Source: Microbacterium sp. zg-Y625 (GTDB lineage Bacteria > Actinomycetota > Actinomycetes > Actinomycetales > Microbacteriaceae). From it: a stretch of 64,000 nucleotides of DNA. Positions 1 through 11,607 of this stretch are shown piece by piece; the first letter of the stretch is position 1; the number at the start of each line of letters is the position of its first letter. The notes beneath the pieces were generated by a model. The model was not told where the DNA came from. It saw nothing but the letters and a program-made list of their open reading frames with translations, and did not search any database. A program made the position numbers and the translations under genes. The stretch is taken from contig NZ_CP126740.1 of the NCBI RefSeq assembly GCF_030246925.1, forward strand, positions 1,488,001-1,552,000, in the 5' to 3' direction.

Positions 1-1527
1 GAGCGAAAGGTACGTCTGCTCAAGGAAGCCGGCTTCAACGCGATTCGCAGCGCCCATAACCCGGCAAGCAGCGCCCTGCTCGACGCGTGCGATCGGCTGG
101 GGATGCTCGTCATGGACGAAGCATTCGACATGTGGACCCAAGCCAAGACGGCCTTCGATTATTCATTCGAGTTCCCCCAGTGGTGGGAGAAAGACATCGC
201 GTCACTCGTCGCGAAGGACATCAATCACCCGTCGGTCATCTTCTATTCAATTGGAAACGAGATACCTGAGACCGGGGACCGGTTCGGCGCGGTGTGGAGT
301 CGCCGCTTGGCCGAGAAGGTACGTGAGCTGGATCCCACGAGGCTCGTGACCAACGGCATCAACGGATTCGTATCCGTCCTGGACATGGTCCTCGAAGGTC
401 GCCGTCGACGCGCCTCCGCCGAACCGGGTGCTGCCGGCGGTGGCGTCAACACGATGATGGGGGCCATCGGAGCGATGATGAATCAGATCCAGTCCTCTGA
501 GCCCGTGACGTCCCGAACCGAAGAGTCCTTCGCCGTCCTCGACGTTGCAGGCATGAACTACGGGGTTGCGCGTTACGAACTCGACCGCGAGCTGTTTCCG
601 GATCGCGTCATACTGGGCACCGAAACGTGGCCCGGCGACATCGACGCGAACTGGGCCCTCGTCCAGTCGAATTCGCATGTGCTGGGTGACTTCACCTGGA
701 CCGGATTCGACTACCTCGGCGAGGCGGGTATCGGCGTTCTTCGCTATGACGAGCCCACCGACGACAGCGGGTCTGGGTTCGCGACGACCTTTCCGGGACT
801 CACTGCCTTCACGGGCGACCTCGACATCACGGGCTTCCGTCGCCCGGTCTCCTATTACCGGGAGACGGTATTCGGGTTGCGCCGCCAGCCATACATTGCG
901 GTGCAGCGTCCCGAACGCTACGGCCAGGGCTTCCGGGCGGTGTCACCGTGGGCGTGGAGCGATACCGTGTCGAGCTGGTCATGGCGGGGGTCGGAGGGAC
1001 AGCGTACGAACGTCGAGGTCTACAGCGCCGGAACCGATGTGGAGCTCTTCCTCGACGGTGTGAGCTTGGGCATCGCCCGCGTTGGCGAGACTCGCGCCTT
1101 TCGTGCCGACTTCGATGTGGAGTATCAGCCCGGCGAGCTCACTGCCGTCTCCTGCAACGAAGGTGTTGAAACCGGCCGCACCACTCTGACCACACCGGGG
1201 ACGGACATCCGCTTGACGCTACGTCCCGATAAGGACGCAGTCGCCATGGGGGGCCTCATCTTCGTGGAGGTGCAGCTCGAGGACGCCGGTGGAATTCTGC
1301 ACACCGCAGCCGACCGGATCGTGAGGATATCGCTAGACGGTCCCGCCACGCTTCTGGGGTTCGCGAGCGGACGGCCCGTGACGGCAGAGTCCTTCGTGGA
1401 TTCGGAGCACTCCACGTTCGATGGACGTGCGTTGGCTGTGGTGCGCGCCACCGGCGCCGGCAAGTTCAGCATGACGGCCACCGCGGAGGGCGTAAGCGAC
1501 ACCACGATCGTAGTCCCGGTCGGTTGA
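1..1527 (+). CDS. GH2 family glycoside hydrolase, C-terminal part (5' end outside window)
   Basis: The reading frame is open from base 1, so the N-terminus lies to the left; 508 codons are visible. The first residues are the TIM-barrel part of a GH2 enzyme: NAIRSAHNP, then LGMLVMDEAFDMW, then NHPSVIFYSIGNEIPE, whose Glu (visible residue 87) is the expected acid/base. The Glu in ILGTETW (visible residue 208) is the likely nucleophile. After the barrel come two beta-rich regions of the type seen in beta-galactosidases with a DUF4982 module and a bacterial Ig-like module (inference from pattern). No secretion signal can be judged. It is the first gene of a plus-strand sugar cluster, with an oxidoreductase 51 bases downstream. 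The exact substrate (galactoside, galacturonide or other) cannot be read from the sequence. Confidence 0.85.
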   Translation, partial: ERKVRLLKEAGFNAIRSAHNPASSALLDACDRLGMLVMDEAFDMWTQAKTAFDYSFEFPQWWEKDIASLVAKDINHPSVIFYSIGNEIPETGDRFGAVWSRRLAEKVRELDPTRLVTNGINGFVSVLDMVLEGRRRRASAEPGAAGGGVNTMMGAIGAMMNQIQSSEPVTSRTEESFAVLDVAGMNYGVARYELDRELFPDRVILGTETWPGDIDANWALVQSNSHVLGDFTWTGFDYLGEAGIGVLRYDEPTDDSGSGFATTFPGLTAFTGDLDITGFRRPVSYYRETVFGLRRQPYIAVQRPERYGQGFRAVSPWAWSDTVSSWSWRGSEGQRTNVEVYSAGTDVELFLDGVSLGIARVGETRAFRADFDVEYQPGELTAVSCNEGVETGRTTLTTPGTDIRLTLRPDKDAVAMGGLIFVEVQLEDAGGILHTAADRIVRISLDGPATLLGFASGRPVTAESFVDSEHSTFDGRALAVVRATGAGKFSMTATAEGVSDTTIVVPVG

Positions 1528-1578
1528 CCGGGGCCGGAGTGCGGCGCGGCAGTCTTGATCTCGGAATTGGAGCATTTT

Positions 1579-2580
1579 GTGACCAAGTGGGCCGTTGTCG
1601 GGACAGGCGCAGTCTCTCGCAGCGTCGTGCCAGATATGCAGGAACTGGCCGATGTCGTACTCGTGCACTCACGAGATCGCGGGAATGCTGAGAGGTTCGC
1701 TTCCGAATTCGGAATCCCGCGCTCGACCGCGGACTATGAGGTCGTGCTGCAGGACACGGAAGTCGACGCTGTCTACATCGCCACCCCCTTCGCGCTCCAC
1801 TTCGAGATGACGAAGCGCGCACTGCAGGCGGGCAAGCACGTGCTCGTCGAGAAGCCCATGGCGCTGAACACCGCAGAGGTGGAGGGGCTGTTCGAGATTG
1901 CTCGCGCCCAGGATGTCTTCCTCATGGAGGCCATGTGGATGAAGTTCAGTCCCGTCTACACGGCGCTCCATGAACAGCTCCGAGACCGAGTCATCGGAGA
2001 CGTCCGCAATCTTCGTGCCTCGTTCGGAATTCCTTTCCCCGACCCGACTGGCAGCCGAACCGACCTGTCCCGAAGCGGGGGCGCCTTGCTCGACCAGGGG
2101 ATCTATCCCGTCACGCTCGCTCAGAGCGTGCTGGGCGAACCGACCGGCATCATTGCTTCCGGAGCAGTGCGCGATGACGGTTTGGACTTTTCCGCGCACT
2201 TCACCCTCGAGTTCAGCGGGGGGCGCTACGCGCAGTGCGCCTGTTCAATGGTGGAGTTCACCGAGCTGACCGCATCTGTCGCGGGTACCGAGGGCTGGCT
2301 CACCCTCTCGCCACCCTTCTGGGCGACGACCGACCTGGAAATCCATGCCGGCGACCTAAGGCGTGTGTTTCGTGAGCCCGGCTTGATCACCCACCCCCGT
2401 GAGGGTAGCGGATACGTGCCCATGGTGCGGGCAGTGATGGACGCCCTGAAGCAGGGCCTACGCGAGCACCCGCTGCATACAGGCGCCGACACAGCCGCTG
2501 TCTTCAGAACGATGGATGGGATCCTCGCCCAGATCAGGTCGACGCACGCGCCATCAGAGGCGGATGCGCTGCCCCACTAG
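1579..2580 (+). CDS. Gfo/Idh/MocA family NAD(P)-dependent oxidoreductase
   Basis: A protein of 333 residues, the usual size for the family. The N-terminal Rossmann fold begins WAVVGTGAVS (GxGxxS nucleotide-binding loop), and the typical EKP signature appears in HVLVEKPMALN about 90 residues in; the rest fits the C-terminal alpha/beta sugar-binding domain. These enzymes oxidise or reduce a hydroxyl of a sugar or inositol derivative. I chose GTG at 1579 because GGAG lies six bases upstream; an in-frame TTG at 1555 has no such site. Its place between two GH2 genes suggests it processes a sugar released by them (inference). The 247 bases that follow hold no gene and probably carry the promoter of the next one; I see no clear operator there. 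Confidence 0.85.
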   Translation: MTKWAVVGTGAVSRSVVPDMQELADVVLVHSRDRGNAERFASEFGIPRSTADYEVVLQDTEVDAVYIATPFALHFEMTKRALQAGKHVLVEKPMALNTAEVEGLFEIARAQDVFLMEAMWMKFSPVYTALHEQLRDRVIGDVRNLRASFGIPFPDPTGSRTDLSRSGGALLDQGIYPVTLAQSVLGEPTGIIASGAVRDDGLDFSAHFTLEFSGGRYAQCACSMVEFTELTASVAGTEGWLTLSPPFWATTDLEIHAGDLRRVFREPGLITHPREGSGYVPMVRAVMDALKQGLREHPLHTGADTAAVFRTMDGILAQIRSTHAPSEADALPH

Positions 2581-2758
2581 CCAGTGGTATCCACGCACTC
2601 ATCAATAGAGAGATTCAACGCTTCCGTCTTGTGCCCATCGTCAACATCCGGGCACACCAACTTGCGCCGTCACGACGCAAAGGTTTGTCGCCTCACGGAG
2701 TCGAGACCGAGCACCCCCGTAAGCATCTTTTCTACAGAAGCCTTTGAGTAACACGTGA

Positions 2759-5866
<3,108 letters not shown>

Positions 5867-5912
5867 AAGGCGGACGATTACTCAGACGGATACTGCACGC
5901 CCGAGGGGACGC

Positions 5913-6830
5913 ATGAAGCGACGGATCATCATCAACACTGACGCGAAGAATGAGGCCGACGACCAGTTCGCCATCGTTCACGCTCTTTTGTCCCCGTCTC
6001 TGTCGGTCGAAGGGCTGATTGCCGCGCACTTCGGCGACCGGCGTTCACCGCGAAGCATGGAAGAGAGCCGCGAGGAAATCGAGCTGCTCTTGCGGTTGCT
6101 TGGCGGTGAAAACGACATTCCCGTTCAGAACGGTGCGCCGCACCGGCTACCCGACCCGCGCACTGCGGTGCCTTCCGACGGAGCGAGGCTGATCATCGAG
6201 GCCGCACACAAGCCCGGCGAACTCTCTGTTGTCGTCCTCGGTCCCCTGAGTGACATGGCGAGCGCGATCCTGATGGACCCGACACTCACAGAGCAGGAGA
6301 ACCTCACCGTTGTCTGGATCGGAGGAGACCCGTACGACGGTGACCACCCGGGTGGCCACTTCGGCGAGTTCAATCTACTCAACGACGTGGCAGCCGCGAA
6401 CGTCGTCTTCCAGTCCGGCCTGACCGTCTGGCAGATTCCCTCGTCTGTTTACTCTCTGCTGGGGGTGGGCTACGCCGAGCTCGACGATAAGGTCGCGCCT
6501 CACGGTGATCTCGGGGCATACCTTGTCGGACAGTTGAAGGCTTTTAACGCCTGGGTGTCCGACCGCGCTGGTTTACCTGAGATGGAATACCGCACACTTG
6601 GCGACTCCCCTGCAATCGGGGTGGTGATCAACCCTCACAGTGCGTCATGGCGGACCCACTCCGTGAGGACATTCGACGACAACGCACGTATGACGCGAAT
6701 CGTCGTCCCGGGACGGACCGTGAGGGTGGCTGAGACGTACGATACGCGCTGGCTGCTCGAGGACATGTTCGCCAAGATCAAGGCCCACGAGCGCACGAGG
6801 GCTGAGCGTATTCAGGATGGCTCCCGCTGA
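5913..6830 (+). CDS. nucleoside hydrolase-like protein with altered metal-site motif
   Basis: A 305-residue protein that opens MKRRIIINTDAKNEADDQFA. Inosine/uridine-preferring nucleoside hydrolases open with DTDPGxDD, whose Asp residues hold the catalytic calcium. Here the first Asp is Asn and two extra residues separate the conserved Asp from the final DD pair. GPLSDMA and the downstream pattern still fit the nucleoside hydrolase fold. GAGGGGA lies just ahead of the ATG at 5913; the frame extends further up to 5844 but without a ribosome site. Its position after a beta-galactosidase gene suggests cleavage of a glycosidic or N-ribosyl bond in a sugar pathway rather than purine salvage (inference). 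It ends the plus-strand cluster; the next genes face it. Confidence 0.75.
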   Translation: MKRRIIINTDAKNEADDQFAIVHALLSPSLSVEGLIAAHFGDRRSPRSMEESREEIELLLRLLGGENDIPVQNGAPHRLPDPRTAVPSDGARLIIEAAHKPGELSVVVLGPLSDMASAILMDPTLTEQENLTVVWIGGDPYDGDHPGGHFGEFNLLNDVAAANVVFQSGLTVWQIPSSVYSLLGVGYAELDDKVAPHGDLGAYLVGQLKAFNAWVSDRAGLPEMEYRTLGDSPAIGVVINPHSASWRTHSVRTFDDNARMTRIVVPGRTVRVAETYDTRWLLEDMFAKIKAHERTRAERIQDGSR

Positions 6831-6941
6831 GGGGCTCCCGCAAGGAAACGGAGGTCGAGCATTCCTCGCGGCGGCCTCCGTGTCCATCGCGGCGAATCAG
6901 TTCATTGATCCGCGAGGGACCCAATATGCGAATCTCGGATC

Positions 6942-8072
6942 TCAGCGGCAGACGTCCGCTGCCGCGGGGCCCGCGAACCACGCCGTCAACGCAGACCGAA
7001 ACAATTCGGGGTCAACGTTCGCCTCCCACCCGTGCGGCGCAGCGCCCGTTTCCACGAGCGTGACATTCCGGTGCGCCGCGATGAAATCGTTCGTGATCTC
7101 GAAGGGGATTTCTGCGTCGCCCCTGGAGTGGACCGCGATCGCCGGCACGTTCATCTTGAGGCTCTGGCCCCAATCGAGCCGATCCAAGTCCAGCAGCTCC
7201 GGTAGCCCCATCAGCTGGCTGGCCACGCGAGAGCCGAGCGCCCACGTAACGACGGCCCCTGCGAACGCAGGCAGACCCGCATCACGCACGCGGTGCCTGA
7301 TAATTCGTCGCCAGTTCGTTGCCGGGGCAATCAACACGAGCCTGTCGAACGCATCCGGCTCGTGACGAAGGAGTTCAAGCGCGAGCCCTGCACCCATCGA
7401 CCACGCCACAACGTAGATCGACGTAGCACCGCACGCCCGGGCGTACGCGATCGAGTCAGACAAGTCCGTCCACTCACGCTGCCCGAGGGTCGAGGCTGGT
7501 GCTGGTGGACCGTCGCCCGAACCGCGATACGTGATCACAAGTGAGGTCAGCCCGGCGCTCTGCGCAACCTCAACGGAGCGCAGTGTCACGAGTCGCGACG
7601 TTCGAATCCCCTGCACGTGGATCACCCACGGCGCATCGGGCGAATCACCCCGGAAGAGCCAGGCCGGCGCCAAGAGTCCGTCACGCAGTGGCACCGTGAC
7701 GTCTTCCCATTCGGGATCGATCTCCGCGGGCCCGCTCATGACGTGGCCGGTCCACTGTGCCTCGAATGGCTCCGTACTGATCGGGGCCGTCGTCCTGAGC
7801 ACAGGGCGAATGACGCTGTGCTCATCCGACGCAGTTACAGGTCCGATTAGCGCGTGGTGCTCGAATCGCTCTCCGAACCAAAGCCCATAGCTCCCGTCAG
7901 CGAGGGTCAGCGCGCTCTTCGGCATCTCGATATCGTCACCGATGCGACGCACGGTGAGCGTCTTCCTTCTCGGTTCGACACCGACGACGCGTCGAACCAG
8001 CAATCGGAGCAGACTCGCGGCAATTGCGGCGAGCGCGGCCGTGGCCGCGGTCACGATGGCGATCACTTTCAA
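6942..8072 (-). CDS. membrane-anchored alpha/beta hydrolase
   Basis: A 376-residue protein with an N-terminal hydrophobic helix (about residues 3–28) followed by Arg residues, which fits a signal anchor. The alpha/beta hydrolase core shows the nucleophile elbow AWSMGAG (Ser225, with Ala in place of the first Gly of GxSxG), a candidate acid Asp319 in HSRGDAEIP, and a candidate His347 in AAPHGWE. A serine hydrolase acting on an ester, amide or thioester is expected; the substrate is unknown. It is the last gene of a four-gene minus operon and overlaps the membrane protein gene by four bases (ATGA), so the two are translationally coupled. Its linkage to a metallopeptidase and an XRE regulator suggests it makes or destroys a small signal (inference). 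Confidence 0.75.
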   Translation of the reverse strand: MKVIAIVTAATAALAAIAASLLRLLVRRVVGVEPRRKTLTVRRIGDDIEMPKSALTLADGSYGLWFGERFEHHALIGPVTASDEHSVIRPVLRTTAPISTEPFEAQWTGHVMSGPAEIDPEWEDVTVPLRDGLLAPAWLFRGDSPDAPWVIHVQGIRTSRLVTLRSVEVAQSAGLTSLVITYRGSGDGPPAPASTLGQREWTDLSDSIAYARACGATSIYVVAWSMGAGLALELLRHEPDAFDRLVLIAPATNWRRIIRHRVRDAGLPAFAGAVVTWALGSRVASQLMGLPELLDLDRLDWGQSLKMNVPAIAVHSRGDAEIPFEITNDFIAAHRNVTLVETGAAPHGWEANVDPELFRSALTAWFAGPAAADVCR

Positions 8073-9025
8073 GGTGCTGTCACCGTCCCCGTAGCACTGG
8101 ACATTCGGACAACAGCGGGCGCCCTCATCTGTCGGTCGAGCATCTGTGTCGCGGCACGAAGCAGGATTCGCTCACGTTTCGTCAGCTCCTGGCTGTTGGC
8201 GATGTCGGTGAGGCGGACTGCGAGCCGGTAGGCCTCATGCACGGGATCTTCGTCAGGAACAGGGCTGACGATCATCCCTCGGTCGAGGCTCGCTCTGGCG
8301 AGCAGTCGGCCGAGCGCGGTGTTCATGGACCTGCGGCCCGCGCGGGCGATTGCGAACGCGATGATCCCGGCGCAAACCAACACGACGCCGCCGTAGAACG
8401 GAAATGTGAACAGACTCCCGACTGCTTCGACGGGCGGTGTTCGCCCCATGCCCGCGACGCGGAGGGTCAGGTAAACGATCTCGACCAGGCTGGCGCAGAG
8501 GATCGCCCACGCGCCGACGCGGATGGCGATGTACGATCGCGGTTTGCGACCGTGGATGCCGCGGAGCATCCGAGTCATGATCAGCACGACGCATCCCATG
8601 TAGATCGACGCATACGCCCACAACCCGAAGTGATCCGCGGTCTCGTCGATGAAGGCGTCCGTCGTCGACCCTCGATCGACGATCATGAGGAATGGGATAA
8701 TGAAGGCGAGGCACATGAGCGGTAGCTCCCACAGGCTGCGCGTATTGAATCGGCTGCCGTCCAGCGTGAGCGCTGCCTGCATGACGAACCAGAACGCCGC
8801 AGTCGCGAGGATGTTCTGGACCAGGTTCGCGACGTTCGTTCCGCCGAGCCACCCGTCGACGGTGTGCAACGGAACCGCGACTCCGACCATGAAGATCGCT
8901 GCCAGTCCGGTGATTGTGGCGATCCAGGTCAGCCGACTCGACGGCTCCCGGATCGCCGAGGGCAGTCGGATCAGCGTCAGGATCAGCAGGGCAACGAACG
9001 CGATCGTCTCGATACGGAGCAGCAT
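8069..9025 (-). CDS. seven-helix membrane protein, DUF6545 / MAB_1171c type
   Basis: A 318-residue protein with about seven hydrophobic helices in the first 225 residues, then a cytoplasmic tail of about 90 residues (from RAGRRSMN). This outline is that of the actinobacterial MAB_1171c/DUF6545 proteins, which are often found beside XRE regulators and ImmA/IrrE peptidases (recalled family knowledge, not searched). The start overlaps the stop of the ImmA/IrrE gene (TGATG) and its stop overlaps the hydrolase start, so all three should be made together. A sensor or transporter role is plausible but not shown by the sequence. Confidence 0.7.
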   Translation of the reverse strand: MLLRIETIAFVALLILTLIRLPSAIREPSSRLTWIATITGLAAIFMVGVAVPLHTVDGWLGGTNVANLVQNILATAAFWFVMQAALTLDGSRFNTRSLWELPLMCLAFIIPFLMIVDRGSTTDAFIDETADHFGLWAYASIYMGCVVLIMTRMLRGIHGRKPRSYIAIRVGAWAILCASLVEIVYLTLRVAGMGRTPPVEAVGSLFTFPFYGGVVLVCAGIIAFAIARAGRRSMNTALGRLLARASLDRGMIVSPVPDEDPVHEAYRLAVRLTDIANSQELTKRERILLRAATQMLDRQMRAPAVVRMSSATGTVTAP

Positions 9026-9540
9026 CAGCCGAACACCGCCTCGTCGTGACCGTGACGGGGACGCAGCAGCAGGCGCGACAAGAGTTGCGACAGCTTCTCG
9101 GCCTCCGCTTCAACCACCAATTCGGTGTCGGCAAAGTCGAGGTCCAGCTCGAAGTCCGGCGTGACGATTCCGCGGGCGAGCACAGTCTGACCGGCGCGCA
9201 TATGACGGGAACCGGCATGCTTGACGGGCAGTGTCGCACAGCCCTCATGCTCGAACAGAACGTGGGACAGCTCGTGGAGGACGGTGTGGAACTGGTACCA
9301 GCGGGGATCGGACTTCCGCACCAGGATCGTGGCTGCGTCGGCCGTGAGCAGCACCAGACCGGTGATGTTCTCCCAATCCCGATCACCGACCGGCTCGATG
9401 TCGATCCGCCTGCCGGTTGCAAAGGCAACGTGCCGAACGATGTCCCTGAGGTCTACGTCGGCGGGCAGCTCAAGGCGTTCCAGCTGTTGTTGGGCGCGGG
9501 CGCGCAACTCTTGATGATCTCGAGATGCGCGGTAGCTCAT
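9025..9540 (-). CDS. ImmA/IrrE family metallopeptidase
   Basis: A 171-residue protein with the zincin motif HELSH (His89, Glu90, His93) in TVLHELSHVLFEH, and a Glu-rich helix ELVVEAEAEK about 50 residues later that can give the third zinc ligand. This is the ImmA/IrrE (peptidase M78) fold. ImmA cleaves the ICEBs1 repressor in Bacillus and IrrE/PprI cleaves DdrO in Deinococcus; by analogy the target here would be the XRE protein encoded 90 bases upstream. It has no signal peptide. It lies directly downstream of the XRE gene and is coupled to the membrane protein gene. Confidence 0.85.
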   Translation of the reverse strand: MSYRASRDHQELRARAQQQLERLELPADVDLRDIVRHVAFATGRRIDIEPVGDRDWENITGLVLLTADAATILVRKSDPRWYQFHTVLHELSHVLFEHEGCATLPVKHAGSRHMRAGQTVLARGIVTPDFELDLDFADTELVVEAEAEKLSQLLSRLLLRPRHGHDEAVFG

Positions 9541-9630
9541 GGTGCCCGACCTCCGATCACGACCTCGGCACTGCGATCGCTCGAACGCCTACACTGTACG
9601 CCGATGCGCAGTAGAGGTCAGGTCAGTACC

Positions 9631-10305
9631 TCATTGCGCAGAGATCGACCTCAGCGTCTGCGCAATCGCGCGTAACGCGGTAGGCGAAATCTCACCGACG
9701 GCACGAGCTGACACCGAATCCGCACCGGACGCCTTAAGCGCCTCACGGAACTCGAAGTTCGCTTCAGCTGCTTCCACCGCCGCAGCGTCGCCCAGGTCCA
9801 GCAGGTACGCAGAAGAAACGCCCGCATACACTCCGACGCCTTCAAGAACTCGCACCCGCACAGGTGACGGGGACGCTCCAGCGATCAGGCTGGACCACTC
9901 ATCCCGATCGAATGCGACTCCGCGAGCAGCGAGCTCACTGACAAGCTCATCGACGTTGAAAGTCGAACCGTCAAGGCGGGGCGCACGGGAGACCGCGGTC
10001 AGCCGACGGCCCAGCTCCTCCGGCTCTGTGTCCACCATGGGCTCGATCTCGCGCGCCTCGCCGATGGATGCCGCCACGCGTGAGATCTCATGCGGGTGGG
10101 TCCCTAAGGCCTGCGCGAGCTTTTCGATGTCGTTCGCGTCGAAGGGCGCGGAGCCGCGCAACCGCCCATAGAAGTAGCTCGCTGACATGCCCGACCGGTC
10201 GATCAGTTCCTGGTTCGTCATCCCGGCTGCTTCGCGCAGCGTAGACACTGCGCGCACCAGGTCCATCGACCACGCGCCAGCCCCGCCCTGGGATCGTCTG
10301 CCCAC
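9631..10305 (-). CDS. XRE-family HTH transcriptional regulator (candidate element repressor)
   Basis: A 224-residue protein with an N-terminal HTH (MTNQELIDRSGMSASYFYGR) and a C-terminal half with no recognised domain. The GTG at 10303–10305 is taken as start; no ribosome site precedes it, but TACCCT six bases upstream could be a -10 box giving a leaderless transcript. An internal ATG at 10266 is an alternative. It is divergent from the long transfer-gene block and sits just upstream of an ImmA/IrrE peptidase gene, the arrangement used by peptidase-relieved repressors of mobile elements. I infer it represses the block starting at 10507 and its own operon. Confidence 0.8.
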   Translation of the reverse strand: MGRRSQGGAGAWSMDLVRAVSTLREAAGMTNQELIDRSGMSASYFYGRLRGSAPFDANDIEKLAQALGTHPHEISRVAASIGEAREIEPMVDTEPEELGRRLTAVSRAPRLDGSTFNVDELVSELAARGVAFDRDEWSSLIAGASPSPVRVRVLEGVGVYAGVSSAYLLDLGDAAAVEAAEANFEFREALKASGADSVSARAVGEISPTALRAIAQTLRSISAQ

Positions 10306-10506
10306 GAGGACAGGGTATCGCTACGGGTTTCCAAGGGGCTTATACCTATTCCAGCACATGGGGCGTATCTTGCTCCTATGTACGCACACTGCCCCCGTGC
10401 CCTCGCGCGCCCACCACCGGCCCGCAGACGCCGTCATCGGTGAAATGACGCGTACCTCCCACGAGAAGCCGCCCAGGTCGGCTGCGCAGGAGGAGGTTTT
10501 CACGCC
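10306..10506. promoter_or_regulatory. divergent control region between regulator operon and transfer block
   Basis: These 201 bases separate the XRE gene from the first plus-strand gene and must hold both promoters and any XRE operator. The left third is AT-richer than its surroundings and holds TTATACCTATT, and two similar strings TATCGCT and TATCTTGCT that might be operator halves. AGGAGGAGG precedes the ATG at 10507 by ten bases. No perfect palindrome was seen, so the operator assignment is open. Confidence 0.4.
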
Positions 10507-11607
10507 ATGTCCCACCAAAGATCTAGCGTCGGGGCCGCTGAGGCGAAGCTCGAACGTCTGCACGCACAGCTGGCAGACGCTGTCGCCGGGCTCGTGACTG
10601 GCGATGACTGGGCGCGAGCGCTTGAGTTCGCGGCTCGGTTTCGCTCTCGATCGTTCAACAACACCGTGCTCATCTGGACGCAGCACGCCGTTGCGTTCAG
10701 GCAAGGCCGGGTCCCCGAGCCGACGCCGACGTACATCGCGGGTTTCAAGCAGTGGCTGACCTTGGGCCGGTCCGTCGAACGTGGCCAGAGCGGCTACATG
10801 ATCTTCGCCCCGGTCCTCGGCCGGTTCGCCTCGCCCACTCCCGAAGTCACCAAGTCATGGCGTCGGCTCGCACCTCGCGAGGCCCCGCAGCACGGTGACG
10901 TGGTGCGCACGGGCATGGTGGGTGTGCGGCCGGCATACGTGTGGGACGCATCTCAGACGAGCGGCGCGCCGATCCCGGAACTGCCCCGGCCGCAGATGCT
11001 CGAAGGAGAGGCACCGGAAGGTCTGTGGGACGGCCTAGCGACGTTGGTACGCGGGCACGGCTACTCCTTGCGCATCGTTGGCAGCGATCGCGATCTCGGC
11101 GGAGCGAACGGCATGACTGATTACGTCACGCGGAGCGTCGTTGTACGTGGCGACATGGATCCCGCAGCGCGAGCGAAAACCCTGGCGCACGAGCTCGCCC
11201 ACCTCAAGCTGCATGGCCCCGGCAACGGAGCTGCGACGCTGCACCATGGGATCACCGAAGTCGAGGCGGAGTCCGTCGCACTGATGATCGGAGCGGCGCA
11301 CGGTCTCGACACATCTGGGTACACCATCCCCTACGTGTCAACCTGGGCAACGTCCATCGATGCCAAGACACCGGTCGAGGTCGTTCAAGAAACCGGCGCG
11401 CGAGTGCGGACGGCAGCGCTCGCGATTCTCGAGAGCCTGCCGACGATTCAAATGGGATCGGGCGACCCGCCCGGCTTGATGAGGGCAGCGCCCGAGAGTT
11501 CGGCCTCGTTGCACACCTCGCATGGGGTGGGGAACCCAGCTGGCACCGGTCAGACGACAGGGAGGCGATCCTCCGGCCGGTCGGAGACCTCGCCTCGGGT
11601 GCTGTAA
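10507..11607 (+). CDS. ArdC-like antirestriction protein with zincin domain
   Basis: A 366-residue protein. The first part (with SFNNTVLIWTQ near residue 50) matches the pattern of the ArdC N-terminal single-strand-DNA-binding domain. The second part has the metallopeptidase motif HELAH (His228, Glu229, His232) in TLAHELAHLKLHG with EVEAES downstream. The last 50 residues are low-complexity. ArdC proteins protect incoming single-stranded DNA from host restriction during conjugation. As first gene of the transfer block it would be made early after entry, which fits. Its stop overlaps the next start (TAATG). Confidence 0.75.
   Translation: MSHQRSSVGAAEAKLERLHAQLADAVAGLVTGDDWARALEFAARFRSRSFNNTVLIWTQHAVAFRQGRVPEPTPTYIAGFKQWLTLGRSVERGQSGYMIFAPVLGRFASPTPEVTKSWRRLAPREAPQHGDVVRTGMVGVRPAYVWDASQTSGAPIPELPRPQMLEGEAPEGLWDGLATLVRGHGYSLRIVGSDRDLGGANGMTDYVTRSVVVRGDMDPAARAKTLAHELAHLKLHGPGNGAATLHHGITEVEAESVALMIGAAHGLDTSGYTIPYVSTWATSIDAKTPVEVVQETGARVRTAALAILESLPTIQMGSGDPPGLMRAAPESSASLHTSHGVGNPAGTGQTTGRRSSGRSETSPRVL

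Noticed and set aside
6929-6945. CTCGGATCTCAG at the end of the hydrolase gene compared with CTCCGATCTCAG at 39344–39355, as left and right attachment sites
   Set aside because: Only 11 of 12 bases match and the likeness does not extend; too short to support an attachment pair, and the left copy lies within the stop region of a gene.
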